Under the pieces are notes generated by a model. The model searched no databases. It was given only the letters and a program-made list of their open reading frames with translations, and was not told the DNA's origin. 64,000 bases of DNA from an uncultured Pseudomonadota bacterium (GTDB lineage: Bacteria; Myxococcota_A; UBA796; GCA-2862545): NCBI GenBank assembly GCA_913061235.1, contig CAJXTB010000004.1:248001-312000 (forward strand), read 5' to 3'. Made by a program: the position numbers and the translations under genes. Below, piece by piece: positions 52,216-61,045 of this stretch (position 1 is the first letter of the stretch; each line of letters begins with the position of its first letter).

Positions 52216-53805
52216 CTAGTAGAAGAGGAAGTCGGGGTCACGCAGCAGGACGGCCAGCACACCGGCCCACGCTGTCTGTGTGTCATTGGTCACGCCGTAC
52301 AGGTCGGTCCATAAAGCGAGGTTGGCATCGACCTCGGGTCCGTCAGCGTCCACGCGCCTGCCGTAGATGGCCAAGTGAAGGTCTTGCACTTGTCCAGCCA
52401 TGGTCGCACGGTCGGTATCTGGGGTCTCGCTGAAGTCTATGCGGCCAAAGAGCCTTGCATTCGACGGGTCTTGGCGGTCTTGCTCGGCCACGGTCGTTGC
52501 CGCCGCTTCCGCTAGGCGTTCTTGTACTAAGAGTAGAGTTGCGTTCGGATGGCGGCTGCTGGCAGTCACGGTGTCACCGTCGGGAGCACCGGCGAGGGTC
52601 TGGAATCCGACACGGTCACTGGACATGACGTCGATGCCGTTTCGGGTCCATGAAAACCCGGTCAGTCCCTCAATCTGCGACGATAGCAACGACGCCGTAG
52701 CCATCTTGCGCGGGACATAGCCAGCGTCATCGGTCGGGCCTGAACGGTACTCGGGGCTGTCTGTGACCGAGCGAATCAGCGAACGCAGGGTCATGCCTTC
52801 GCTAAGGAACGCATCTCGGTGACGGGACAGGGAGGCGGCATCGAGCTCGGCTGCGTCGCGGCGTAAGAACAGCTCCCACGTTTGTTGGACAGCGCACTCC
52901 GGAAAGCGGTTGTCGGCGGCGATTTGCTGGCCCAGGTCAGCCAGCGTGTAGCCGGGCTCTCCGTAAAAGCCGGGGGCCACTCCAGTACGGCTGCGCCACT
53001 GTGCTTCGCGCTCGGGATGGTAGGGGACAATGTCCGCTGCCGAGTCTGAGTTCACGTAGTAGAAGCCCCAGAAGTAGCTAGCGAGCGGGTCTAGACTGAC
53101 GTGGCAGTTCACGCAGCCAGGATTGGTCCGCAGGGCATCCTCGACAGCATCTTGGTCGAGCAGGTTGACGTTGCGGTCGAAGTCAATCGGGCGGACCAGG
53201 TAGTCATTGCAGAGGAAGATACGGCTGACTTGGTTGGCGCGCTTGCGGTTGGCGTTGCTGTCTGTAGACCCGTAGCGCCACCACATTCCGTTGGTGGTGA
53301 GCACACCGGAATGGGGCCGTCCGTCCGTGTATTGGGCGGGTTGCCAGCCGCTTTGTGTGGCCGAATAGTCGGTGTGCCACAGACTCGCCGTGGTCTCATT
53401 GGCCATGGTCCAGTCGGCGGTCACCACATCGGTGTACGGCAGGTCTTCGGTGGCCACGCGCTCTAGGATGCGCAGGGGTTCTTCGCCGATGGACGAGTAG
53501 AAGGCCGCGGCTGTGACACCAAAGCTGTCGGGGCCGACGTTGTAGCCCTCGCTTCGGGTCAGGTAGACCTCACTCCACAGGTCCATGACGCGCGGGCCGA
53601 ATCCGGGGTCTTGTAGGTAGTCGTCGACCAGTGCGTCAATTGCCTCTGGGTCGTCCAACACACGCTCGTACTCGGCTACGGACGGGCGCACACCGCGAAT
53701 ATCAAGGGACAGGCGGGTCAACAGCTCGTTGGCTGGCAGTGGCTGGACGGTGTCCGTCGTGCTGCAGCTTGTCAGCGCAAGGCAGAACAGAAGGGGTCTT
53801 ACCAT
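52216..53805 (-). CDS. DUF1549-like cytochrome-type lipoprotein
   Basis: The 529-residue lipoprotein has lipobox LALTSC (Cys near residue 14). It begins with LLTRLSLDIRGVRPSVAEYERVLDD, the DUF1549 pattern of PSCyt proteins, and has one CVNCH heme motif near residue 235. The C-terminal half (ASLSRHRDAFLSEGMTLRSLIRSVTDSPEYR, then AGVLAVLLRDPDFLFY) matches the DUF1553/DUF1592-like tail. It is a probable partner of the DUF1501 protein in an outer-envelope redox complex. The ATG at 53805 lies inside the upstream gene's end (7-base overlap). Confidence 0.83.
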   Translation of the reverse strand: MVRPLLFCLALTSCSTTDTVQPLPANELLTRLSLDIRGVRPSVAEYERVLDDPEAIDALVDDYLQDPGFGPRVMDLWSEVYLTRSEGYNVGPDSFGVTAAAFYSSIGEEPLRILERVATEDLPYTDVVTADWTMANETTASLWHTDYSATQSGWQPAQYTDGRPHSGVLTTNGMWWRYGSTDSNANRKRANQVSRIFLCNDYLVRPIDFDRNVNLLDQDAVEDALRTNPGCVNCHVSLDPLASYFWGFYYVNSDSAADIVPYHPEREAQWRSRTGVAPGFYGEPGYTLADLGQQIAADNRFPECAVQQTWELFLRRDAAELDAASLSRHRDAFLSEGMTLRSLIRSVTDSPEYRSGPTDDAGYVPRKMATASLLSSQIEGLTGFSWTRNGIDVMSSDRVGFQTLAGAPDGDTVTASSRHPNATLLLVQERLAEAAATTVAEQDRQDPSNARLFGRIDFSETPDTDRATMAGQVQDLHLAIYGRRVDADGPEVDANLALWTDLYGVTNDTQTAWAGVLAVLLRDPDFLFY

Positions 53806-54695
53806 GGGGTGTTCTCCCACTCGCTGAGCGCCGAGAAGTCTGGGCAGACGTCGCCTAAGTAGGTTCCGCGCCAGTACACGCCGCCGCAACCGTCGCAGGA
53901 CGCGTCGGGGGATGGCTGGCCGAACTCGACCGTTCCGTCGAAGACCACGTCGAACCAGTTGCCGTCTTCGGCACGCACTCCAATCACCCCAGCCGGCTCA
54001 ATGCCACAGGCCGTCAGGTTTGGATGGACCATGGCCAGCTCGTCGACGACCACGGTGTCCGCGGGGGCGCCGAGGCCTGACACACCGCCGCTCAGCTGAA
54101 CGCTACCGCCGCTGTAGTCAGGTATGTAGGTCGCAACCATCTGGATGTCTGGGTTGACGTCTCCGGAGAGCCACGAGTCCGCAGCGCTGGGCGCGTCCCA
54201 ATAGAAGGTGCCGCTGACGATATTCTGGTGGGTCGTGTGGGCGACGTCATCACCCGTGTAGACCGCGTCCAGCCACGAGGCTTGCCCCCCACCGGTCAGC
54301 GTCTGACCTTCCGCACCGATAAGGTCGAAGACTCCGAAGATAGCGGCACCTTGGTACAGGTAGTCGCCATCTGCGACGTCCTCGTACTCTTGGGCGAAGG
54401 CGTAGCCAGAGTAGGCGGTCCCACCTTCGGTCGTGCATTCACCAAACCAATAGGCGTTGCCGTCATCGGTGTACTGCGGCGGGCAATACGCATCTTGGTC
54501 GGCTGCTAGGTCAAGGTAGGCGTCGGCCAAGGACTGCGCCGTGATGGTGAAGGCGACGTCGAAGAAGCCCTCGATAGCTGCCTCCAGCTCGGTCAGCTCT
54601 AGGGCTGGGGTGGTCTCACTTGTGTCGTCGTAGACATAGGGCAAGGGCTCGTCGGGGGTGTTTGAGCAGGCGGCGAGCAGGGCGAGCATCCACAT
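53799..54695 (-). CDS. Lipoprotein upstream of the DUF1501 cluster, unknown function
   Basis: The 298-residue precursor has lipobox LLAAC (Cys near residue 10). The mature part is acidic and rich in Tyr and Asp (YDDTSETTPALEL, AFAQEYEDVADGDYLYQG), with six scattered cysteines, two of them in CDGCGG. No family is recognised. It heads the four-gene minus operon 54695-50627 and overlaps the next gene by seven bases. GGAG lies 6 bases before the ATG. Confidence 0.7.
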   Translation of the reverse strand: MWMLALLAACSNTPDEPLPYVYDDTSETTPALELTELEAAIEGFFDVAFTITAQSLADAYLDLAADQDAYCPPQYTDDGNAYWFGECTTEGGTAYSGYAFAQEYEDVADGDYLYQGAAIFGVFDLIGAEGQTLTGGGQASWLDAVYTGDDVAHTTHQNIVSGTFYWDAPSAADSWLSGDVNPDIQMVATYIPDYSGGSVQLSGGVSGLGAPADTVVVDELAMVHPNLTACGIEPAGVIGVRAEDGNWFDVVFDGTVEFGQPSPDASCDGCGGVYWRGTYLGDVCPDFSALSEWENTPW

Positions 54696-54835
54696 GGAGT
54701 CTCCAGATAGGCGGTGCGATGGCAAGTGTGGCGGAAGTAGGTCTGGTAAACGCCAGTGTGTAGTGAGACACACGACCGGTACGAACCGGAAAACAAAACG
54801 TACGACACAGGTTAGATGCCGGCCGGAGGAACCCC

Positions 54836-55063
54836 ATGCAGCGATTTGAGTACCTTGTCGTCTACCAAGAGAACAACCGCGTACTGACCGCCAACGGCAA
54901 CTGGCAAGGACTGGTCGACAAGGGGCAAGACGGAGACGTCGCGAGCTGCCCAGACAAGTTCGAGTACCTGGCTGAAGCCGGTGCACAGGGGTGGGAATTG
55001 GTTGGGATTGACCCAGAAGAGACTGGCACCGCTGTGCTGTACTTCAAGCGCACCCACGGCTGA
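54836..55063 (+). CDS. DUF4177-like small protein
   Basis: The 75-residue protein follows the DUF4177 pattern: FEYLVVYQEN at the start and LAEAGAQGWELVGIDPEE in the middle, ending AVLYFKRTH. It is soluble, with no signal. The role of the family is unknown. GGAGGA lies 7 bases before the ATG. It stands alone between the DUF1501 cluster and the secretion operon. Confidence 0.75.
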   Translation: MQRFEYLVVYQENNRVLTANGNWQGLVDKGQDGDVASCPDKFEYLAEAGAQGWELVGIDPEETGTAVLYFKRTHG

Positions 55064-55073
55064 CCTCGGTTGA

Positions 55074-55118
55074 TGACACCCTGTCACGGCTCGGGCGACG
55101 GTCTCGTCGCCAGTGACA
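55074..55118 (+). promoter_or_regulatory. Inverted TGACA/TGTCA repeats upstream of the sigma-54 promoter
   Basis: TGACA-CCC-TGTCA lies at 55074-55086 and TGACA at 55114-55118. TGTCAC (55082-55087) pairs with GTGACA (55113-55118) around an inner GGCGAC/GTCGCC stem. Another TGACA is at 55140-55144. The cluster sits 50-95 bases before the -24 element, the usual place for an enhancer-binding protein. The outer hairpin could instead terminate the DUF4177-like gene. Confidence 0.45.
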
Positions 55119-55167
55119 ACTTGTCGAAATCGGCGCGTCTGACAGCGTAGAAGCGGGCTCTTTGAGC

Positions 55168-55182
55168 TGGCACGATGCTTGC
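55168..55182 (+). promoter_or_regulatory. Sigma-54 promoter of the type II secretion operon
   Basis: TGGCACGATGCTTGC matches TGGCAC-N5-TTGC at every conserved base, with GG at -24 and GC at -12 separated by exactly ten bases. The transcript should start near 55194. That excludes the ATG at 55175 as the gspC start and supports the TTG at 55223, which has CGGAGG upstream. Transcription would need RpoN and an enhancer-binding ATPase. Confidence 0.85.
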
Positions 55183-55222
55183 TCTACGTTACTCGCCGCC
55201 ACTCGAATCGGAGGTTGGCTTC

Positions 55223-56119
55223 TTGAAACGCGCTGCACCATGGATCATTGTCGGGGTTCTCACCCTGCTCGTCGCATTGACTGCCTTTGGCGTCAATCGC
55301 GTGATTCGTCGGCAGTTAGCACTGCCGGACGACGCTGAGCAGGTAGACATTGTGGCGGTCGGTACGCCGGACGCCACAGAGGGCGGACGACCTGAACGTC
55401 CCCCAACCATCAAGAGCAAGCGTCAGTACATTGACGGCATCTTGGCCCGGAACATCTTCGATGCATCGGCCATTGGGCGTGCCTCTGAGGTCACCGACTC
55501 GTCGACAACACTGGCTGACCTGAACTTGAGCCTCATCGGCACCTTGGTGGCTGTGCCATCCCGCTACAGCGCGGCCTACATCACCGAGAGCGGCGATGAA
55601 GCAGAGGCCCTGTCGTACGGCATTCAAGACATGATTGAAGATGCGACCATCATCGCGATTGGCGTTGACAAGGTCACTCTTCGCCGGGGTGACGACACGG
55701 TAGAGACGCTCACCATGGGCGAAGACGCACCGGCGCCAACGCCTGCGGCTCGCCCGACCAGCAGCAATGACGAAGAAGGCGTCGAGAAGATCGACGACAA
55801 CAACTACGTCATCGACCGCGAGCTTGTGGACCGCTACCTCACCGACCTAGACGCGATTAGCCGCCTGGGCCGTGCCATTCCGCACCGTGGTTCGGATGGC
55901 GAGATCGATGGCTACCGTCTCTCCGGTGTGCGTCGCCGCTCGATTGGCGACAAGATTGGCATCAAGAACGGTGACATCGTCCACTCCGTCAACGGGGCAA
56001 CCCTCGACTCGATGCAGGGGGCCATGGCGGCCTACCAGACGCTTCAGAGCGAGAGTCGGTTCACCTTTGAAGTCACTCGTCGCGGTCAACGCCAGACCAT
56101 GTCCTACGAGGTCAAGTGA
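55223..56119 (+). CDS. gspC: Type II secretion protein GspC
   Basis: The 298-residue inner-membrane protein begins with a membrane segment (about residues 4-23, APWIIVGVLTLLVALTAFGV). A homology region follows with ARNIFDASAIG and LSLIGTLVAVPSRYSAAYI. A C-terminal PDZ-like domain (about 195-298) has GYRLSGVRRRSIGDKIGIKNGDIVHSVNGATLDSM. GspC links the inner-membrane platform to the secretin. The TTG at 55223 has CGGAGG 8 bases upstream and lies downstream of the predicted transcript start. The next gene starts inside its stop. Confidence 0.9.
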   Translation: MKRAAPWIIVGVLTLLVALTAFGVNRVIRRQLALPDDAEQVDIVAVGTPDATEGGRPERPPTIKSKRQYIDGILARNIFDASAIGRASEVTDSSTTLADLNLSLIGTLVAVPSRYSAAYITESGDEAEALSYGIQDMIEDATIIAIGVDKVTLRRGDDTVETLTMGEDAPAPTPAARPTSSNDEEGVEKIDDNNYVIDRELVDRYLTDLDAISRLGRAIPHRGSDGEIDGYRLSGVRRRSIGDKIGIKNGDIVHSVNGATLDSMQGAMAAYQTLQSESRFTFEVTRRGQRQTMSYEVK

Positions 56120-56880
56120 TGACCGTCGCTCGCACATGGATGACGGCCGCGTTGGCTGCTGGCACGTTGAGTATCGGCGGCTCGACCGGGTGTAGTGCTG
56201 ACAATGTTCCTGTCGACGAAGCGGTGACGTTTACGCTCAATGGGACCTACACGGTGGAGAATCTAGCCACGTTCTCGCACGACAACCTCGATGTTCGCAT
56301 TGAAGCGCTTGACCATCGGGACATGGGCCGGACGGTCCACTTCTCAAGCACCGAAGAGCCGCTCAGCATCGAGCTCTGCGCAGACCTCATCGTTCAGACC
56401 CTGACCGAGCAGGGGCTTCCAGCTGGGCGTCACGGCGACCTCATCCTCATTGAGCGAACACGTCCGGTTCGTGAGACCTCTTCACGTAGACCTGGTGCTC
56501 GGTCTCGTGAACCTATCGAGCCTGCGGACCATGAGGGTCACATCACTATGGTGGACGAAGGGTCGTACACCATCGACCGTTCTTTCATGGTTGCTGAGCT
56601 GACGGACCTAGATGGTCTCATGCGCCAAGCGCGCATCATTCCGCACCACAACACCGAAGGCAACACCGTTGGATACCGCATCTCCGGCATCCGTCGTGGT
56701 CGCACCGGCGACGCCCTCGGCTTTCAAAATGGCGACATCCTTCACTCAGTCAGTGGCCAGACCCTGGACTCGATGGAGGGCGCCATGGATGCCTACATGA
56801 TTCTCAAGGACGCGGACGAGTTCACCGTTGAACTCTCCCGTCGCGGCCAACGCCAGACCCTTTCCTACGCAGTCCAATGA
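56119..56880 (+). CDS. Hybrid of a secretin N0-like domain and a GspC-type PDZ domain
   Basis: This is a 253-residue exported protein, possibly a lipoprotein (GGSTGC near residue 25, not a perfect lipobox). Residues about 38-115 (FTLNGTYTVENLATF, then VHFSSTEEPLSIELCADLIV) match the N0 domain at the start of the following gspD (YTLNGTYTVAQLIDFF, then VQFIGRSTVSYGEAYQAML). After a basic linker, residues about 145-253 match the C-terminal domain of gspC (YTIDRSFM, GYRISGIRRGRTGDALGFQNGDILHSVSGQTLDSMEGAM). N0 and the GspC inner region normally bind each other from separate proteins. The gene starts in the gspC stop (TGATG) and overlaps gspD (ATGA). Confidence 0.85.
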   Translation: MTVARTWMTAALAAGTLSIGGSTGCSADNVPVDEAVTFTLNGTYTVENLATFSHDNLDVRIEALDHRDMGRTVHFSSTEEPLSIELCADLIVQTLTEQGLPAGRHGDLILIERTRPVRETSSRRPGARSREPIEPADHEGHITMVDEGSYTIDRSFMVAELTDLDGLMRQARIIPHHNTEGNTVGYRISGIRRGRTGDALGFQNGDILHSVSGQTLDSMEGAMDAYMILKDADEFTVELSRRGQRQTLSYAVQ

Positions 56881-59363
56881 CGACACCAACACACGAGTAC
56901 CCCCGCATGCGCACTTCGCTCGCTCGCCTCACACGCCCCCTGTTGGTGGCGACCCTCCTTGGACTCCCCATGGTGGCTTCTGCCCAGAGCCCGGATGGCC
57001 CTGAAGGAACATCGCCCGTCAGTCAGACGGGGCCAACTGCCCAACGCGGTGGTCGCTACACACTCAATGGCACCTACACCGTTGCCCAGCTCATCGACTT
57101 CTTCGCGTCGCGCTTTGAGCAGACGATTCTGGTCGACGACCCACGGACGTTGACGGACACCGTCCAGTTCATCGGGCGCAGTACTGTCAGCTACGGTGAG
57201 GCCTACCAGGCAATGCTCGCTGGTCTCGAGGTCAAGGGCTACAGCATCTACGAAGTGGGCGGTATTACCCACATTGTGAAGAGCTCTGAGGCAAGCCAAG
57301 CGCCCATCCGCGTTGGTGAAGGCGGAGACATTCCCTTCACCGCGTCCTACGTCACGCAGATCATCTCGCTCGACAGTGTGGCGGTGGCAGACGTTCAGCA
57401 GGTCATCACGAGCATGGCCAGTGCGGACGCCAAGGTTGTGGCCTACGCGCCGACCAACACGCTCATCCTCACGGACTCTGCGTACAACCTGCGCAAGATC
57501 TATGACGTGCTTCAGCGCTTGGACGTTGCCTCTCCGAGCAGCAGCCTCAAGATTTACCCCATCGCATTCGCATCGGCGTCTGAAGTGGCTCAGATGATTG
57601 AGCAGATCTATGGAACCGCTGCGGGTGGTAGTCAGGACTCTGCGACGGCTGCAACGACACGTCGGGAGACCGCGGCAGAGCGTCGTCGTCGTCGTCGTCG
57701 TGAACGGGAAGCGGAAGCTGCCCCAGCTACGAGCGCCAGTGGCGTCACCGCGGGTAAGGCATCGGCCTTCATCAGCAAGGTCATCGCGGATGAGCGGACG
57801 AACAGTCTCATCGTTCTCGCCAATGAGACCGGCCATGAGAAGATTCTTGGGTTGATTGGCGAGATTGACGTCGACGTTGACCTCACCAGCCGGTCGCAGA
57901 TTCACGTGGTCTACCTAGAGCACGCCAAAGCAGACGAGATTGCAACGGTTCTGTCCAACCTGTCGGGTACTGGCAACGATTCGGGCGCAGCGGCGGGCAC
58001 GCGAGCCACCCGACAGACGGCGGCTCAGCGAGCAGCAGCCACGGCAGACGCAGCCGAGGGCGAGGGCGAGAGCGCCGGTGGCGTACTCGCAGCCTTCGAC
58101 AGCGGCATGCGCATCACCAGTGACGAGAACACCAACAGCCTGGTCATCATTGCCAGCAATGACGACTTCCGCATTGTGGAATCGGTCATCAGCAGCCTAG
58201 ATGTTCGCCGCAAGCAGGTGTACGTCGACTGCGTCATCCTTGAGATTGCCAGCGACGACAGCAGTGAGCTGGGCATTGGCTACCACGCACCGGGCTTTGA
58301 CCCAGACGGAAGCGGTGGCGGCTTCGGCATTGGCTCCGCTCAGCTCGGCGCCAGTTCTTTGGGCTTGTCTCAGGACTTGCTCACCGGTCTCGCTCTTGGC
58401 GTGTTCGGAGAGAGCATCGAAGTGCCGATTTCCACTGGCGCCGGCACCACCACGAACCTGTCCATCCCGTCCTTCGGCATCGTGTTGAGCGCGCTGAAGA
58501 CCAACTCGCTGGTCAACATTGTCAGCTCGCCGTCCCTCATCACCTTGGACAACCAAGAGGCTGAAATTACGGTAGGCCGCCGGGTTCCGTTCCCGACGCA
58601 GACCACGCTTAGCCAGGTCGGTGGCGCGTTTCAGAGCTTCCAGCGAGAAGACGTCGCAACAACCCTTCAGGTCACGCCGCGCATCAACTCGTCGGACGAA
58701 GTCACCTTGGAGCTCACCGTTGAAGTGAGTGACATTGAAGAAGATGATGCCGGTCTCAACGCGGCTGGCGGCGGTCCCGTCACTAGTAAGCGCGAAGTGA
58801 CCACCACCGCGCTCGTCAGCAACAACAGCACCATGGTGCTGGGTGGCTTGGTTGGTAGCACCGAGAGTGAAGTCGAGACCAAGGTGCCAATCCTTGGCGA
58901 CCTTCCGCTCATTGGCAACCTCTTCCGCGGCTCGCGCAAGACTGCGCGTCGTACCAACCTGCTCATCTTCCTCACGCCTCACATCATCGATAGCCAAGAC
59001 GACATCGAAGAAGTCATGCGTATCAAGATGGCCCAGCGCTCCGAGTTTGAACGCCGGTTCTACGGTAAGTCTCAGGCAGAGCAGGAAGAAGCCCTTCAAG
59101 AGTTGCTGTCCTACTCCATGAACTTCCCGGACCGCGACTCCGAGTACGTGGACCAAGAGTACGTGCCCACGTCTGCCATTGCTCCCCGCGAGCTGACGGA
59201 CGAAGAGGTCGAACGGTACATGATTCCTGGCACCCCGAACTCCGGCCAGGTTGTCCCGGGTGATGACCTCGAAGACGAGACCCGTCGCGCCATTGAGGAA
59301 GCACTCGCAGTTCCCGTTGAACCACGCGTTGAGCCGACTGACGGCGAAACGGAAGGGGAGTAG
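56877..59363 (+). CDS. gspD: Type II secretion secretin GspD
   Basis: The 828-residue outer-membrane secretin has a signal peptide (ends LPMVASA near residue 36), N0 (about 58-132), N1 to N3 modules (140-440; each with a motif like TNTLIL, TNSLIV or TNSLVI), and the secretin core. The core includes VYVDCVILEI, VGRRVPFPTQ, and VPILGDLPLIGNLFRG near 675. Two low-complexity loops interrupt the N-domains, one Arg-rich (AAERRRRRRRERE near 262) and one Ala/Gly-rich near 370. It forms the outer-membrane channel. The ATG overlaps the hybrid gene's stop. Confidence 0.95.
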   Translation: MTTPTHEYPRMRTSLARLTRPLLVATLLGLPMVASAQSPDGPEGTSPVSQTGPTAQRGGRYTLNGTYTVAQLIDFFASRFEQTILVDDPRTLTDTVQFIGRSTVSYGEAYQAMLAGLEVKGYSIYEVGGITHIVKSSEASQAPIRVGEGGDIPFTASYVTQIISLDSVAVADVQQVITSMASADAKVVAYAPTNTLILTDSAYNLRKIYDVLQRLDVASPSSSLKIYPIAFASASEVAQMIEQIYGTAAGGSQDSATAATTRRETAAERRRRRRREREAEAAPATSASGVTAGKASAFISKVIADERTNSLIVLANETGHEKILGLIGEIDVDVDLTSRSQIHVVYLEHAKADEIATVLSNLSGTGNDSGAAAGTRATRQTAAQRAAATADAAEGEGESAGGVLAAFDSGMRITSDENTNSLVIIASNDDFRIVESVISSLDVRRKQVYVDCVILEIASDDSSELGIGYHAPGFDPDGSGGGFGIGSAQLGASSLGLSQDLLTGLALGVFGESIEVPISTGAGTTTNLSIPSFGIVLSALKTNSLVNIVSSPSLITLDNQEAEITVGRRVPFPTQTTLSQVGGAFQSFQREDVATTLQVTPRINSSDEVTLELTVEVSDIEEDDAGLNAAGGGPVTSKREVTTTALVSNNSTMVLGGLVGSTESEVETKVPILGDLPLIGNLFRGSRKTARRTNLLIFLTPHIIDSQDDIEEVMRIKMAQRSEFERRFYGKSQAEQEEALQELLSYSMNFPDRDSEYVDQEYVPTSAIAPRELTDEEVERYMIPGTPNSGQVVPGDDLEDETRRAIEEALAVPVEPRVEPTDGETEGE
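57681..57701 (+). repeat. CGT trinucleotide repeat in gspD
   Basis: Seven near-complete CGT units encode the Arg run in the N-domain loop of GspD. A slipped copy would add or remove whole arginines without frameshift. Confidence 0.8.
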
Positions 59364-59365
59364 TC

Positions 59366-61042
59366 ATGGCAATCCGTCGCGCAGAGGACAGCAACGTGGG
59401 ACTCACCACCGCGCGGCAAGTTGCGGATGAGCAGGGAATTTCCTTGCTCCAGGCTGTGCAACGGACGGATGGTGTTGACGCATCATCAGTAGCGCAGTCC
59501 TTGTCACAACTCTCTGGCCTACCCGTGCTGGAGAGCTTCGACCCCGAGCTGTTGGACCCCGAGTTGATTCGCCCGCTGCCCATGGGCATGGCCCGCGACA
59601 TGGGCGTATTGCCGCTGTACGTGTCCGACGGTGAGCTGATTGTGGCTATCTCGGAGCTGGCCTCCGTCCGTGCGCTAGACGACCTGCGTGTTCTGCTCAA
59701 CTATCCAGTTCGGCCCGTGCTCATGCCGGTGGACGTTCTCGAAAAAACCATGAACATCGCGTACGACCGGGCCAGTCAGTCCGCGAGTTCCGTGCTGGAA
59801 GACGTCGACGGTGCCGTCAAAGAAGGCGAAGACCTCTTCCTAGATGACGCCGACCTTCTCGATGACCCCAATGAAGCGCCCATCATCCGCTTTGTGAACG
59901 CGCTGCTCACCCAGGCCATCAAGGAGCGCGCCAGCGACATCCACATTGAGCCGTTTGAGAAGGACCTCATTGTTCGCTACCGAATTGATGGCGTGCTGTA
60001 CGAGAGCATTCGTCCGCCGAGCAAGTTCAAGAACTCCATCGTCTCGCGCATTAAGATTATGTCGGGCCTGAACATCGCTGAGAAGCGTCTGCCACAAGAC
60101 GGTCGTATTCGCCGTCGTATGGGTGGTCGTGAGATTGACTTCCGCGTCTCAACGGTTCCAGTCCGTCATGGTGAGCGCGTTGTCATGCGAATCTTGGAGA
60201 AGGGCGAAGTCCTGGCTCTCGAGTCCATTGGTATGGAAGGCGAGACCCTGACGACCTTCCGCAATCTCATCCGCAAGCCGCATGGCATCTTGCTCGTCTC
60301 TGGCCCCACCGGTTCGGGCAAGTCGACCACGCTGTACTCGGCCATCAGCGAAATCAACTCGCCAGACAAGAACATTCTGACCATCGAAGACCCGGTTGAG
60401 TACGAGCTCACTGGCATTGGTCAGGTGCAGGTGAATCACAAGATTAACCTGACGTTCGCCTCTGCTCTGCGCGCTTTCCTTCGGCAAGACCCCGACGTCA
60501 TCCTCGTGGGTGAGATTCGTGACGGCGAGACAGCGGGCAACGCCGTTCAAGCCTCGCTCACAGGTCACTTGGTCTTCTCGACCATTCACACCAATGACTC
60601 CGCGGGTGCTTTCGCCCGAATTGTGGACATGGGAGTCGAGCCCTTCCTGGTAGCCAGCTCCATCCTCGGAGTTCTGGCCCAGCGCCTGGTGCGTAAGCTC
60701 TGCAAGCACTGCAAAGTTGAGTACATGCCGACAGACGAAGAGCTCGCAGAGATGCGTCTCACTCGTGTGGATGTTCCTGGAAAGGTCTGCCGTCAGGTGG
60801 GCTGCGACGAGTGCAGTGGCCACGGTTACCGCGGTCGTAGCGGTATCTTTGAGTTCTTGCCGGCCTATGACGAAGTCAAGGCCTTGGTTATCGCCAACGC
60901 AGACGCCGGTAGCGTCGCTCGTAAGGCCCAAGAGCTGGGCATGACCACGCTGTGGGAAGACGGCGTCCGCAAGGTCGTGAATGGCGTGACCACCTTCGAT
61001 GAAATCCTGCGCGTCACCCGTGACGACAGTTCGGAGGAGTAG
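59366..61042 (+). CDS. gspE: Type II secretion ATPase GspE
   Basis: The 558-residue cytoplasmic ATPase has the N1/N2 region (residues 1-150), DIHIEPFEKDLIVRYRIDG, Walker A GPTGSGKST near 314, Asp box IEDPVEYELTG, Walker B DVILVGEIRD, and the C-terminal CKHC...CRQVGCDEC zinc motif. It drives pseudopilus assembly and secretion. Length is normal. It starts two bases after gspD, and gspF follows after three bases. Confidence 0.96.
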   Translation: MAIRRAEDSNVGLTTARQVADEQGISLLQAVQRTDGVDASSVAQSLSQLSGLPVLESFDPELLDPELIRPLPMGMARDMGVLPLYVSDGELIVAISELASVRALDDLRVLLNYPVRPVLMPVDVLEKTMNIAYDRASQSASSVLEDVDGAVKEGEDLFLDDADLLDDPNEAPIIRFVNALLTQAIKERASDIHIEPFEKDLIVRYRIDGVLYESIRPPSKFKNSIVSRIKIMSGLNIAEKRLPQDGRIRRRMGGREIDFRVSTVPVRHGERVVMRILEKGEVLALESIGMEGETLTTFRNLIRKPHGILLVSGPTGSGKSTTLYSAISEINSPDKNILTIEDPVEYELTGIGQVQVNHKINLTFASALRAFLRQDPDVILVGEIRDGETAGNAVQASLTGHLVFSTIHTNDSAGAFARIVDMGVEPFLVASSILGVLAQRLVRKLCKHCKVEYMPTDEELAEMRLTRVDVPGKVCRQVGCDECSGHGYRGRSGIFEFLPAYDEVKALVIANADAGSVARKAQELGMTTLWEDGVRKVVNGVTTFDEILRVTRDDSSEE

Positions 61043-61045
61043 CGA

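Noticed and set aside
55175-55222. ATG at 55175 as the gspC start
   Set aside because: It lies inside the -24/-12 sigma-54 element and upstream of the predicted transcript start; the TTG at 55223 has a good ribosome site.
57681-57701. Possible CRISPR-like repeat
   Set aside because: It is a plain CGT trinucleotide run inside gspD coding for arginine; there are no spacers.
56865-57905. Open frame antisense to the start of gspD
   Set aside because: Covers the well-supported gspD N-terminal region in reverse and has no family content.
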